A stretch of 64,000 bases of DNA. Origin: Phascolarctos cinereus. Its lineage: Eukaryota > Chordata > Mammalia > Diprotodontia > Phascolarctidae. The position numbers and the translations under genes are program-made. The notes beneath the pieces are model-generated. The model ran no database searches and was not told where the DNA came from. It worked only from the letters and a program-made list of their open reading frames with translations. Below are positions 32,731 to 42,960 of the stretch, in pieces (the first letter of the stretch is position 1; each line of letters opens with the position of its first letter). The stretch covers positions 7,355,001 to 7,419,000 of the forward strand of contig NW_018343973.1 in the NCBI RefSeq assembly GCF_002099425.1. The letters run 5' to 3'.

Positions 32731-33276
32731 CTTTTATCATTTTCCTGTTTTGTCATGTTGCCTCAATCTAATAGGTGTGATGTGGTACCTCAGAGTTGTT
32801 TTGATTTGCATTTCTCTAATCAATAACGATTTAGAGCATTTTTTCATATGACTATAGATGGCTTTAATTTCTTCATCTGAGAACTGTCTGTTCATATCCT
32901 TTGACCATTTATCAATTAGGGAATGGCTTGTATTCTTATAAATTTGTCTTAATTCTCTATATATTTTAGAAATGAGGCCTTATCAGAGAGACTGGTTGTA
33001 AAAATTCTTTCCCAATTTTCTACCTTCCTTCTAATCTTAGTTGCATTGGCTTTGTTTGTGCAAAAACTTTTCAATTTAATGTAATCAAAATTATCCATTT
33101 TGCTTTTTGTAATGTTCTCTATCTCCTGTTGGTCATGAATTCTTCTGTTCTCCATAGATCTGATAGGTAAACTATTTCTTGCTCTCCCAGTTTACTTATA
33201 TAATCAGCCTTTATATCTAAATCATGAACCCATTTTGACTTTATTTTGGTATATGGTGTGACACTTTGGTCTATGC

Positions 33277-33573
33277 CTAGTTTCTGCCATACTCTTTTCC
33301 AGTTTTCCCAGCAGTTTTTTTCAAAGAGTGGGTTCTTATCCAGAAGCTGGGGTCTTTGGGTTTATCAAATAATAGATTACTATAGTCATTGACTACTGTG
33401 TCTTGCATATTTAACCTATTCCACTGATCCACCACTCTATTTCTTAGCCAGTACCAAGCAGTTTTGATGATTGCTGCTTTATAATACAATTTAAGATCTG
33501 GAATTGCTAGGCCACCTTCCCCTGCATTTCTTTTCATTAGTTCCTTGATATTCTGGACCTTTTGTTCTTCCAA
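33277..33573 (-). pseudogene. L1 ORF2 fragment downstream of the RT
   Basis: 98 codons with [20 protein letters not shown] and [14 protein letters not shown], the well-kept block after the L1 reverse transcriptase. A third ORF2 piece (68 codons, 32949-33155) lies between this and the C-terminal fragment, so the reading frame changes at least twice. Confidence 0.88.
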
Positions 33574-34044
33574 ATGAATCTTGTTGTTATTTTTTCTAAC
33601 TCTATAAAATAAATTTTTGGTAGTTTGATTGGTATGGCACTGAATAATTAAATTAGCTTGGGTAGGATTGTCATTTTTATTATATTAGCTCGGCCTACCC
33701 ATGAGCAACTGATGTTTTTCCAATTATTTAGATCTCATTTTATTTGTGTGAAAAGTGTTTTGTAATTGTGTTCATAGAGTTCCTGGGTTTGTTTCAGGAG
33801 GTAGACTCCCAAATATTTTATAATGTTTACAGTAAGTTTAAATGGAATTTCTTTTTCTATCTCTTGCTGTTGAGCTTTGTTGGTAACATATAGAATGCCA
33901 ATGATTTACGTTGGTTTATTTTATAGCTTGCAACTTTGCTAAAGTTTTTTATTATTTCAAGTAGTTTTTTACTTGATTCTCTAGGATTCTCTAAGTATAT
34001 CATCATGTCATCTGCAAAGAGTGATAGCTTTGCTTCTTCTTTGC

Positions 34045-34272
34045 CTATTCTAATACCTTCAATTTCTTGATCTTTGGCTGCAATCTAAACTCCTTTCCCT
34101 TATAGAATATCATGTTCCACACCCTTTTAATGTCTTTTAATGTAAAAGCTGCAAGGTCCTGCGTAATCCTGACTGTGGTTCTGTGATATTTAAATTGCTT
34201 TTTTCTGGCTACTTGCAGTATTTTCTCTTTCATCTGGTAATTTTGGAATTTAGCTATTATATTTCTTGGCAT
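34045..34272 (-). pseudogene. L1 ORF1 C-terminal domain joined to ORF2
   Basis: 75 codons. The text RNIIAKFQNYQMKEKILQVA and FTLKDIKRVW is the C-terminal RNA-binding domain of L1 ORF1p. It ends at FRLQPKI, where other L1s continue with a NYPAKLS-like block. Here the next codons are ORF2 RT DNA in another frame, so this marks the internal deletion. Confidence 0.85.
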
Positions 34273-34612
34273 TTTTAAACTTGGGATCTCTTTCAGGTGG
34301 TGAGTGGAGGATTCTTTCTATAGTTATTTTACCTTGTTCTAGGACTTCAGAGCAGTTTTCCTTTACAATTTCCTGAAAGATACTTTCCAGACTCCTTTTT
34401 CATCATGATTTTCAGGTAGTCCAATAATTTTTTAAATTGTTTTTCCTGGATCAATTTTCCAGGTCAGTTGTTTTACCAATGAGGTATTTTACATTTTCAT
34501 CTATTTTTTCATTTTTTTGTTTCTGTTTGACTGATTCTTGCTCTCATAAAGTCATTAGTTTCCATTTGTCTAGTTCTAATTTTTAACAGATTGTTTTCTT
34601 CTGCTAGTTTTT

Positions 34613-34915
34613 TTACTTCCTTCTCCAATTGGCCAATTGTATTTTTGAGGGATTTGTTTTCTTCAGTGTACTTTTTTTTTCCAGTTGGCCAATTGTGTTT
34701 TTTAGGGACTTATTTTCTTCAGTGTACTTTTTTTCTAATTGGCCAATTGTATTTTTTAAGGACTCTTCTGCCTCTCTCATTTGACTTTTAAAATCCTTCT
34801 TGAGCTCTTCTAAGAAGGCTTTTTGGGCTTCAGACCAGTTCATAGTCCCTTTTTTTTTTTTTAGGCAATTGGGGTTAAGTGACTTGCCCAGGGTTACACA
34901 GCTAGTAAGCGTCAA
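34613..34915 (-). pseudogene. L1 ORF1 coiled-coil fragment
   Basis: 100 codons with an 18-residue unit repeated in tandem (SLKNTIGQLEKKYTEENK, then again with one change), preceded by EELKKDFKSQMREAEE. This is the heptad-rich trimerisation segment. The start codon lies in the SINE at 34854, so the first 20 or so residues are not L1. Confidence 0.85.
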
Positions 34916-34999
34916 GTGTTTGGTCTGAGGTTGAATTTGAACTCAGATCCTCCTGACTTCAGGGCCAGTGTTCTATCCACTGCACCACCTAGCTTCCCC
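34854..34999 (-). mobile_element. Short tRNA-derived SINE, antisense, young
   Basis: Poly-T, ggcaattggggttaagtgac, ttgcccagggttacacagct, then reversed B and A boxes ending gcaccacctagcttcc. Flanked by 13-bp perfect duplications catagtccctttt (34841-34853, 35000-35012). Sits in ORF1 of the L1, so it is younger than that L1. Confidence 0.96.
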
Positions 35000-35139
35000 C
35001 ATAGTCCCTTTTGATGTTGCAAATGTGGGTTTGTTGACAATGTTGTCCTCTTCAGAATTTCTGTCTTGATCTTCACTCTTCTCATAATATGAATCTATGG
35101 TGTGTTTCTTTTTACTCATAGTGTTTCTTTATTCATTGG

Positions 35140-35990
35140 CCTTTAAAGAAATTGAGCTCTCCTTCTGGGGAGCAGAGGGCACTGACCCAGGCTTCTTGTG
35201 TTGGGAACCTAGGTCTTGGTCACTGGCTTTGTGTGCTGGGGCCTCTTATATTGGCAATTGTAGGCTGTAGGGTTCTGGCAGCTTGCCTGGTGTTGGGCTG
35301 GAATCAGAAAGGCTGGAACTTTCAGGAAATTTTAGGTTGCCTGCTTTTCCTTTCCTTTAGCTTTCTTCAGCTCCTTTTAGATGGGTGCTGCAGGGTGTTT
35401 ATCTGCCTGGGGGCCCTTAGATCTGCTGAGGCACTGGGAGATTCCTTTGCAGTAGAGTGCCAAGGCGCCTGGTGGTTTTCTGAGCTGGTTTTGACTGTTT
35501 CCTCCGCCCTCACTGAGGCACTCAGAGGTCCCGGTGTTGGTGTTTGCCTGCTCTACCACCTGGGCTTCAGGATCTCCTCTTGGTTGGCAGTTGGAGATTT
35601 TAAGGTTCTGACAGCTAACCTGGTGTTGGGCTGGAATCAGCAAGGCTGGGAGTTTAGTAGGACTCTAGGTTGCTTTCTTCAGCTCCTTTCAGATGAATGC
35701 TGCAGGGTGCTTATCTGCCTGGGGCCCTTTGTAGTGCTGCTTCCCTTATTTTTGCTCAGTTACTGGGAGACTGGTTTGCTATAGAATTCCAAGTCACCAG
35801 GATCTCCTCCTGGTGTACTAAAGTGAGGCAGGGCTACTGCTCTGCTGCCCCCATCTTCTGGTTCAGCTCTTCCAGGATTTCTTCTGGGATGATATTTTCT
35901 GGATTTTCAGAGGTTGATAGGGAGGGTGAGAGTAACTACCTTTTTACTCCACCATCTTGGCTCCCGTAAGCAGACTCTCTTGGCTCCCAG
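35140..35990 (-). promoter_or_regulatory. L1 5' UTR with tandem units
   Basis: A GC-richer region with two tandem units of about 333 bp. The phrase tgttgggctggaatcag stands at 35291 and 35624, and ctgcagggtg at 35389 and 35701. Rodent L1s carry promoter monomers in this position, so the same role is possible. The 210-codon plus-strand frame (35152-35784) runs antisense through it and is not a gene I can support. Confidence 0.75.
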
Positions 35991-35999
35991 AAGTGGAAT

Positions 36000-36120
36000 C
36001 CATAGTTTCTTATGGTGCAATAATATCCATTACATTTGTGCACAATATTTTTTCATGATTTTCCATTCAGTGGAGATATACTTTGTTACCAGTTCTTTGT
36101 TACTATAAAAAGAACATAGA
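36000..36120 (-). mobile_element. Old L1 3' part, antisense, right half
   Basis: catagtttcttatggtgcaa, taatatccattacatttgtg and ttccattcagtggagatata continue the old L1 that stops at 31869. Confidence 0.65.
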
Positions 36121-36124
36121 GGTT

Positions 36125-36395
36125 TAATCTAATGATTTCAATTAATTATTGATTTTCTTGGACAACTTGAAAACTACCTTGTATTTTGAACAATGACAGA
36201 ATCATTGAAGTAAGTCTCACAGTGTTACTACTTTGGTACTTGCTCATTTGCATATGTAAATTGTGATATGTCTGTTTAAAAATAAATAATAACCTCTATT
36301 CTTCATACTTGTATTTCAAAGAAAATTGGACATTTCCACTGTTACTGTTTTTCAGAGATAAAAGCAAAAGTCTTTCAAACACAAGCTGGTTTTCA
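36125..36395. other. Unclassified DNA
   Basis: Nothing recognisable. Confidence 0.4.
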
Positions 36396-36396
36396 G

Positions 36397-37175
36397 ACAG
36401 CAATATAGCATAATGAGAAAAGCTCTGGATTAGAAAGCACTGGTGACTTCTGGGAGCCAAGATGGTGGAGTAAGCAGTAAATCACTATAACTTTCCCATA
36501 TTCACCTCCAAAACAACCATAAAATAGCAACCTAAAACAAATCTTGGAACAGCAGAAAGAGCAAAAGGATGGGGTGAAATAATCTTTGAGCCCAAGAAAC
36601 TTGGAAGATTGGCAGGAAAGGTCTATCTCACTCTAGTAAAAGAGAACAATCCAAGACAGGAAGCATCCCAGTAAGCCAGCAGCAAGCTCCACCTCACCAA
36701 ACCGGGAGGAGAGCCTGAGCCCTAGAGCAGCAGATCAGGCAAATGACAACACCAGGACTCTCCCACATGCCTCACCATAGCCAGGGGAATGAGGCAACAT
36801 CTAGCAGCTAGACTCCATGTGCTTCGGTATAGCCCCTGACAAATAGGTAGACACCAAACCTATGGGTGCCTAAGCAAACAGGTAGCTGTCCATAGCCAGA
36901 CCTCTATATGTGTCAGTGTTGCCCCAGGGAAACGCAGAAACACCCCACTGGTCTCAACACACGGCAGACACCACCAAGAATTATTGGTTTAAATCCTGGC
37001 TCTAAAATTTGCTATGACCACAGTATAAGTCTTCTCATCACTCTGTACCTTAAAGGTTTCCTCATCCATGAGATGTCTGAACTAGAACTAGATTATCGAT
37101 ATCTCTTTCTAGTTCTACATTTAATTTCTCATGGTCTTATGGTCCCAGCTAGATTTAAAAATTTCTGAATCTATG
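36397..37175 (+). mobile_element. MIR-type SINE split by an L1 piece
   Basis: The head is at 36397-36447 (atatagcataatgagaaaag, ctctggattagaaag). The rest is at 36986-37175 (gtttaaatcctggctctaaa, gtataagtcttctcatcact, gtttcctcatccatgagatg). Together they follow one MIR layout, with the L1 segment between them. Confidence 0.8.
36448..36985 (+). mobile_element. L1 5' UTR alone, sense
   Basis: It opens with the L1 5' start (gggagccaagatggtggagt) and continues through about 540 bp of 5' UTR of the same group as 28200-28880 (shared caccaggactctcccacatg-type text). It stops before ORF1, and no 3' end or A tail follows. Such 5'-only pieces are not expected from normal target-primed insertion. Confidence 0.8.
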
Positions 37176-37179
37176 AGGT

Positions 37180-38125
37180 TTCTTGAAACCAGAAGGAGAA
37201 AGGTGCCATCTAGTGAATTGAATGCACACTTAAAATATTTAATTTGTGAGTGAAAATCCTTTTAATAGATTAAAGTATCTTATGTTATCTATCAAAGGCA
37301 AGGCTGAAATTTAATGAAAAAAAAGCTAAAAGTCACACTGGAATATGAGAGTTAGTGTCAGAAGGTTCCATTTTTGATACTGGCACCCAGGGAGTTTATT
37401 ATTAGAATTACTAAAAAGATTTTGTTTTGCAATTTTTATTTGATCAATAACATAATCCCTCATTGATCTCAAGACTAAAGTGAAGTTGTCATTTGCTATT
37501 TCCCCTAATGTTGTATGTGTTTCTATCTTTTGTTAATTTCTAAAGGTTAATTATCTTAAAGATTTCATGATTTACAAATTGCAAAGAACAAGGCATTATG
37601 AAAATACCATAGAAAAGGGCAAACACATGAGAGAACACTTCCTAAAACTATATCCCTAAATCATTCTATCTGCAAAAACAAAACAGTTTTGTGACTTAAT
37701 TGAAATGCGCTTATGAGAAAAAGTAGTTACATAAACAGTCTGGGTCCTCTAGTCGGAGTCTACTAACAGGAAAATAAAAACTCTAACTGCATAATGGAAA
37801 AAAAAATGTCAGCCCATAGAAACCAAAACTCCTATGTTATTGTTTATATTCACTTTACAGTACATCTCAGAGAAATGCATCTGTTCTCCAAATGGTAAAT
37901 AGAAGAAGAAAGGGAGAAAATAGAAAGAAAACATGGTGTCTAATATTAAAATAAGCCTATCATGGAGACTTTTGCAGGTTTTTAGTTAAATGTCGCCCTC
38001 TAGAGTACCTGAACAGGAGATGAGTTTCACAATTCTATTGCTTCAGTGCTACTCTGGGCGAACCACCCACATTAGAGAAGAGCTACTGTTTTACATACTT
38101 TTAAAGGAATAGAAGTCATCCGCCT
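37180..38125. other. Unclassified, probably unique DNA
   Basis: About 950 bases without a recognisable repeat or frame. Candidate place for conserved non-coding sequence. Confidence 0.4.
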
Positions 38126-38129
38126 GGTG

Positions 38130-38320
38130 GAATGAAGACAGCCCTTTGAAATGAATACTTTTTTCTTGGACTATAGTTCAAATCCCACTTCCAATGTTAC
38201 CTACATCGGACAAATCACTTGATCCACCTGAAACTATTTGTCATCTGTAAAATGAGGTAGTTCAACTAGATGGCCTTCATGTTCCCTTCTAAGCTCTAGA
38301 CCTACAATTTTTACAAAATG
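38130..38320 (+). mobile_element. MIR-type SINE, worn
   Basis: agttcaaatcccacttccaa (B box), tcatctgtaaaatgaggtag, tcaactagatggccttcatg and ttcccttctaagctctagac are in MIR order. Confidence 0.7.
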
Positions 38321-38339
38321 ATGATTGAATCATCGTTTC

Positions 38340-38653
38340 CCAATGTCTCTCCAACCTTTTCCTCTTCCTCCTTTTCTTGTAATTTATATCCTGTCCTGTG
38401 CTCTAAGAGCCTGTAATACTGATCTACTTGGAGTTTCTTGAATAAGAGACTCTTTCTCTTCTCTGTGCCTTTGCATCACCTGTCCACTATGCCTGCAATG
38501 CTCTCCTATGCTTATCTCTGCCTCAGTTTCCCTAATTTCTTTCAAGACTCAGCTCAAATACCACCTTCTTCGGAAAGCCTTTCCCAATTTCCTTGGCTAC
38601 TAATCATTTCTTTTTTTCATATTACCTTCATCTACTCTGTATGTATTATCTAT
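38340..38653 (+). mobile_element. L2 3' part, left half
   Basis: tctctgtgcctttgcatcac, tatgcctgcaatgctctcct, caagactcagctcaaatacc and cggaaagcctttcccaattt are the sense end of L2. It ends at the target motif gtattatctat and resumes at 39220. Confidence 0.8.
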
Positions 38654-39208
38654 GAGGTGCATGGTAGTAAGGGACACCTAGAACCTCTGGTATGAGGATT
38701 TTCCAAGCCCTTTTCAGGGATGATCATTCACCTTTGGTGTCCACCTGTCACCCAACTCACCTGTGGCTCTAAGAAGCTGTAGGATGTGCAGTGGCCACAC
38801 CCCAGCAAAACTGTTTCAACGATGGGCTAAACCAGGTTGAGGGTAACCAACAAGCTGCAGATCTGTCTGTGAGTTGGGAGATGTCTATCCTAAGCACGTT
38901 AAGACTTCCCCTGGAGGAATGGACAGATGAGACTGATTTGTTCCTGTAGCCATGAAGACAGCTGAAGCAAGCACTGTGGATTGCCTAGAGCTTGATCAGA
39001 TATCAAAGATGCCAAGGTCATCCACTGCATCCTAGATCATCACCAATTGTCTTGATGTTTGTCTCACCTCTGGACTTTGATGAATCTGGAAGAGAGAGTG
39101 AGGCTAATAATTTTGTGCAACTGTGCCTCACTTAAATCCAATTTCCAGGCAATTCAAGACATTACCCCTTGACATCATTGATCCTCTCTAAAAATGGACA
39201 AATAACAG
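38654..39208 (+). mobile_element. RTE-tailed marsupial SINE, 555 bp
   Basis: Full element inside an L2, flanked by perfect 11-bp duplications gtattatctat (38643-38653, 39209-39219). Recognisable text: gtagccatgaagacagctga, agcaagcactgtggattgcc, ggactttgatgaatctgg, tgaggctaataattttgtgc, and the 3' end aaaaatggacaaataac. I know this type as an abundant marsupial SINE whose tail matches RTE LINEs. Confidence 0.85.
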
Positions 39209-39219
39209 GTATTATCTAT

Positions 39220-39362
39220 ATGTATAGGTATTTACTTATTGTCACTCCCTATAGAATGTACAATTTTTGAGGGCTGTCTGTTTTTTTTTTCTTTCTTTGT
39301 ATCCACAGTGCTTAGCACAGTGACTGGCACATAATCATGTTCTTAATAAATGCTTATTAGTC
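39220..39362 (+). mobile_element. L2 3' end, right half
   Basis: cactccctatagaatgtaca, gtatccacagtgcttagcac and agtgactggcacataatcat end in ttaataaatgcttatt. Completes the L2 of 38340. Confidence 0.85.
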
Positions 39363-39507
39363 ATCTTACTAACAAGTCAGAAGAATAAGCAAGGTCTACC
39401 CTAGGCAAAGTTAAGCCAATAAAATTTGTCTAGGAACTTATATTTCCCCCTTTTGCGCCAATGCTCCCTGGTATCTGATGCCATCACAATTTCCTTTGGT
39501 GATCATG

Positions 39508-39712
39508 GGTCATAAAATCCCAAATTTAGAGTTGGATAGAAATTCAAAGACCATTGAGTCCAACCTCCTCATGGAACAGATCAGGAATCTAAAGTACAAA
39601 GGAGTTAAGTGATTTGCCCAGAGTCACACAGCTAGAAAATAAGTATCTGAAGCAGAATTTGAGCCCAAATTTCCAGGCCCATTGTTCTATCGAGCAAACC
39701 ATGCTACCAGAC
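39508..39712 (-). mobile_element. MIR, antisense
   Basis: aaatttagagttggatagaa, gtccaacctcctcatggaac, gttaagtgatttgcccagag, tcacacagctag, then the reversed head. Nearly full length. Confidence 0.85.
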
Positions 39713-39714
39713 CA

Positions 39715-40408
39715 TTCCCCAGAGCAATTTCTTGATTTGCCATCCTTCTCCTATTTCTTACTCCCCATTAAATTTAGTTGACCTTTGCTCTTGAACTTAT
39801 TTTTTTTTCTTATCTTGGGACTTTGTGAGCAAAGGGAAAAACTCAGATTATGTCTAGTAAATAGCTTCCTATAGTATCAATATTAAAAGACAAGGAAGGT
39901 AAAATTAGGAGAACTTTTAAATATTACATTTTATGTAATTTTAATAACAGACAGTTCCCCTACTTCATGGCACTTAATTTATTTTGTTATAAGCTAAATC
40001 ATGAGAGTTCCAGGAAAGTTTTCATGAATCTGAGGGTCATTAACATGACATCAGACTTTGCCAATAATGCATATAAATGTCTTATCCTGCCTTTGCTAAC
40101 AAAGTGGCTTGCTACTTTGAGAAAATATCCATGTCAAATGTTAATGACTGATAATGGTTTGAAATGTAGGGCATCAATTTGATAGTGAAGAATATAACTA
40201 AAAGGTTGATGTAGTTGGTAGGAAATGTCCAGGTAAATTTTAGTGGATTTTTAGAGAGGGCAACCATACTTCTGGTGGTGATGATGAGAAGACACATAAT
40301 GTGCTTATTATTTATGTTCCATAAAATCTGGTTCAGTCTTATAGCAGCCACTCATTGACTTATTTTTTGGGGGAAGTGAATTATGTATAATTTTTCTTGT
40401 ATTATTTG
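39715..40408. other. Unclassified DNA
   Basis: No repeat recognised. The overlapping opposite-strand frames near 39967-40351 show no family features. Confidence 0.4.
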
Positions 40409-40411
40409 TAT

Positions 40412-40680
40412 TGAGGCAACTACAGGGCACAGTGGATAAAGTATTGGGCTTGGCATCAGGAAGACTTGAATTCAAAGCCTGCCTCAGACATGTATTAGCT
40501 ATGTGACCTTGAGAAAATCACCTAAGCTCTATTTGTCTCAGTTTCCTCAAGTAGAAAAGAGGGATAAAAATAGATCCATCTTCTGAAGTTGTTGTGAGGA
40601 TCAAATGAGAAAATATTGTGAAGTGCTTAGCATAGTGCCTGGCACATAGTAAGTACTATGCAAATATTATTATTTTATAC
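40412..40680 (+). mobile_element. CORE-SINE (MIR type)
   Basis: gcacagtggataaagtattg, gaattcaaagcctgcctcag, ctatgtgaccttgagaaaat, cagtttcctcaagtag, gttgttgtgaggatcaaatg and gcctggcacatagtaagtac. Full length. Confidence 0.93.
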
Positions 40681-40684
40681 ATTA

Positions 40685-41640
40685 ACTTTTCAATTACTCT
40701 GAAAGATATGGAAAATCTCATTTGAAGATAGAAGGAAAAAAGTAGCCTTTGATGTATACTCAAGGTAGAAATATAGTTAATTTTTACTAACCTTTATAGT
40801 TAAAAAAATCAGTTAAGAATCAATATCATTCATCTTCAGATACAGCTAAGCATGATGTAAAATATCTTTGCATCACCAGCTCTTTAGTTGAATCTTTAGA
40901 ATTTTCCAAGTATATCATCATATCATCTGCTAAGCCTTTCTATGTCCTAACCTAACCCATAAACTCAACTTAGCAACATATATGTATATGAGTAATATGT
41001 GCATGTATATATTATATGAATATATATGTGTACACATATGAAAATAATTTGATAAAGGAAAGCCAATATACTTCATTATTACCTATGTAATGTAGAGATG
41101 ACATCCCTCAGAATGGGGGTGGACCTGCTATATTGATTTTACAGATCAGGACATAGAAAAACTTGGTAGGTATAAATGAATTGTGATCAGCATCACTGAG
41201 GAGAATTACCACATGGATGAAATCACAGACTCATTGGAATATTTATGTATCTTACTGGGGATAGAATGTGTATGGTTTTTATGTCAAATGCTATAGTGTG
41301 TTTTAAATGGCACATTTGGCTCTTTCACACAAACACACATACATATACACACAGATGAAAAGTTCTATAGGTTTTCCATCCAACTGCATATCATCATCTA
41401 GATATCATCTTTTTTTCCTGTGTAGAAAGTTGGGCCACTCTTTTGAGTGATCTTGGCTTTCATGTGAAAAGCTTCTGATTCTGAATGAAAACTGCAGAAT
41501 GCCATCTATGCAAAAGACCATCTGGAGGACCTTTCCATCTATAGCAGATGTCCTTTACACCTGGATTCTATTCTCAGCCTTCTTCATGACAGTAGTGAAT
41601 CATTTATTTGAACACAGATCTCCCTTTTTAATGTCTTAGT
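40685..41640. other. Mostly unclassified, with small repeat scraps
   Basis: Contains a short antisense L1 scrap (40875-40940, tccaagtatatcatcatatc), a TA/TG-rich run (40975-41045) and a possible SINE tail near 41200. No gene. Confidence 0.4.
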
Positions 41641-41684
41641 TGATACTATTAATTATATGGTGGTTCAACAAAGTTATCTCTCAT

Positions 41685-41843
41685 TTTTTTTTTGGTTTTG
41701 TTTTGGTGAGGCAATTGGGGTTAACTGACTTGCCTAAGGTCATACAGCTAGTGAGCATCAAGTGTCTGAGGCTAGATTTGAACTCAAGTCCTCCTGACTC
41801 CAGGGTTGTTTCTCTATTCACTGCACCACTTAGCTGCCCCCTG
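41685..41843 (-). mobile_element. Short tRNA-derived SINE, antisense
   Basis: T-rich start, gaggcaattggggttaactg, aggtcatacagctagtgagc, reversed B box gatttgaactcaag, and the end gcaccacttagctgcccc. The 8-bp motif tctctcat stands on both sides (41677-41684, 41844-41851). Same family as 34854-34999. Confidence 0.93.
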
Positions 41844-41940
41844 TCTCTCATCTTTCAAGAAATCTTGTATAATTTTGAAATATGCATGGGAGCACTTATA
41901 GGGATTTTAGATGAATCTAATGCTTTTTTAATTATCTGCA

Positions 41941-42122
41941 AATAATAAGGAAAGTGAGATCTCATATTCTCTATACCTTTGAATCAATTGTGATTTGATA
42001 AAAATGTGTGAAATGCTTTTTGTGAAGGGCTAATAATAAGGAAAGTGCGATCTCATATTCTCTATACCTTTGAATCAATTGTGATTTGATAAAAATGTGT
42101 GAAATGCTTTTTGTGAAGGGCT
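41941..42122. repeat. 91-bp tandem duplication
   Basis: Units 41941-42031 and 42032-42122 differ at one base (41957 a, 42048 c). Each begins aataataaggaaagtg and ends gtgaagggct. The surrounding DNA is AT-rich and unclassified. Confidence 0.97.
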
Positions 42123-42329
42123 ATTTTTTCCTGTTAATGCCCTTATAAGGAATGCCTTTGATGTTTATATAGATTAGTCTCATAAGTATATACATAAATG
42201 AGAATTATTATTATTCTGCACTTCTTTAAATTATTTTTATCTCCTACTTGTGTGAACATTTATTTTTCTGATGAATCAACTACCAAGTCTTCTTCTCAAT
42301 TATAAATAAATCCTAAGTCTCTTTCTTGG

Positions 42330-42528
42330 GCTCTGCTTTTTACATCCTCTCCTGATGATCTAATTGGCTCCCATGGGCTCAATTACCATCTATTTGTAGG
42401 TGATTCCCACTTCTATATATCTGACCCTTATTTCTCTCCTGAACTCCAGTACCACATCATCAAGTGTCTAATGGACATTTATAGCTAGATGTTCCAAAGG
42501 CATCTCATTTCTATTCTATCATGTTCCC
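42330..42528 (+). mobile_element. L2 A, left part
   Basis: ggctcccatgggctcaatta, ccatctatttgtaggtgatt (the catalytic-box region, worn), atttctctcctgaactccag and ctaatggacatttatagcta form a sense L2 ORF2 block. It breaks near 42528 and resumes after 42960. Confidence 0.75.
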
Positions 42529-42960
42529 TATGGCTCAAATATTTTCCCCAGTCATCTATTTAAAATGCTGTTGCCAAGCCTTATTGTATATTGGTTACTG
42601 CTCTTCTTTTACTCTACAATGCAGATAAACTGACCTTCTTACTCTTATTTATCCTTGACACTTCATCTCCCATTTCCTAGCCTTTGCACAGGCTGTACCT
42701 GATGCCTCTAATATCAACTTCTTTGAATCTTTAATTTCCTCCAAAGCTCTGTTTAAGTAACACCTTCTACATGAGGCTTTTCCTAATCCTTCCTACTGCT
42801 AGTCCCTTTCACATCCAGTTACTTTATACTTATTTTGTATATAGGTACATACTGGTTCCCTGAGAGAATGTAAGGTACTGTTTCATTTTTATCCTTGCAT
42901 CCCTAACATCTAGTTCAGGGCTAGGTACATTGTGTTAATTAATTAAATGCTTATAATTAT
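42529..42960 (+). mobile_element. L2-type 3' end inside L2 A
   Basis: cagataaactgaccttctta, agcctttgcacaggctgtac, ctacatgaggcttttcctaa and ccctgagagaatgtaaggta, ending tagttcagggctaggtacat and ttaaatgctt. It is a terminal L2 piece that interrupts another L2 in the same orientation. Confidence 0.75.

Larger units (their letters stand above)
31870..35998 (-). mobile_element. L1 LINE, antisense, complete ends, internal deletion
   Basis: Target duplications are ttcatagtttctt (31857-31869) and tccatagtttctt (35999-36011), one difference. In sense order it has a 5' UTR with tandem units (35990-35140), ORF1 (coiled coil, a SINE at 34854-34999, C-terminal domain), then a jump near 34070-34085 into the middle of the ORF2 reverse transcriptase. 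The ORF2 C-terminal half and 3' UTR follow. The endonuclease and first part of the polymerase are gone. The least diverged L1 in the window. Confidence 0.93.

Noticed and set aside
35152-35784. 210-codon open frame, the longest in the window
   Set aside because: Antisense to the repeated 5' UTR of another L1. Its inner repeat mirrors the tandem DNA units. No recognisable protein.
41941-42122. CRISPR-like or satellite array
   Set aside because: Only two units, directly adjacent with no spacers. A simple tandem duplication in vertebrate DNA.
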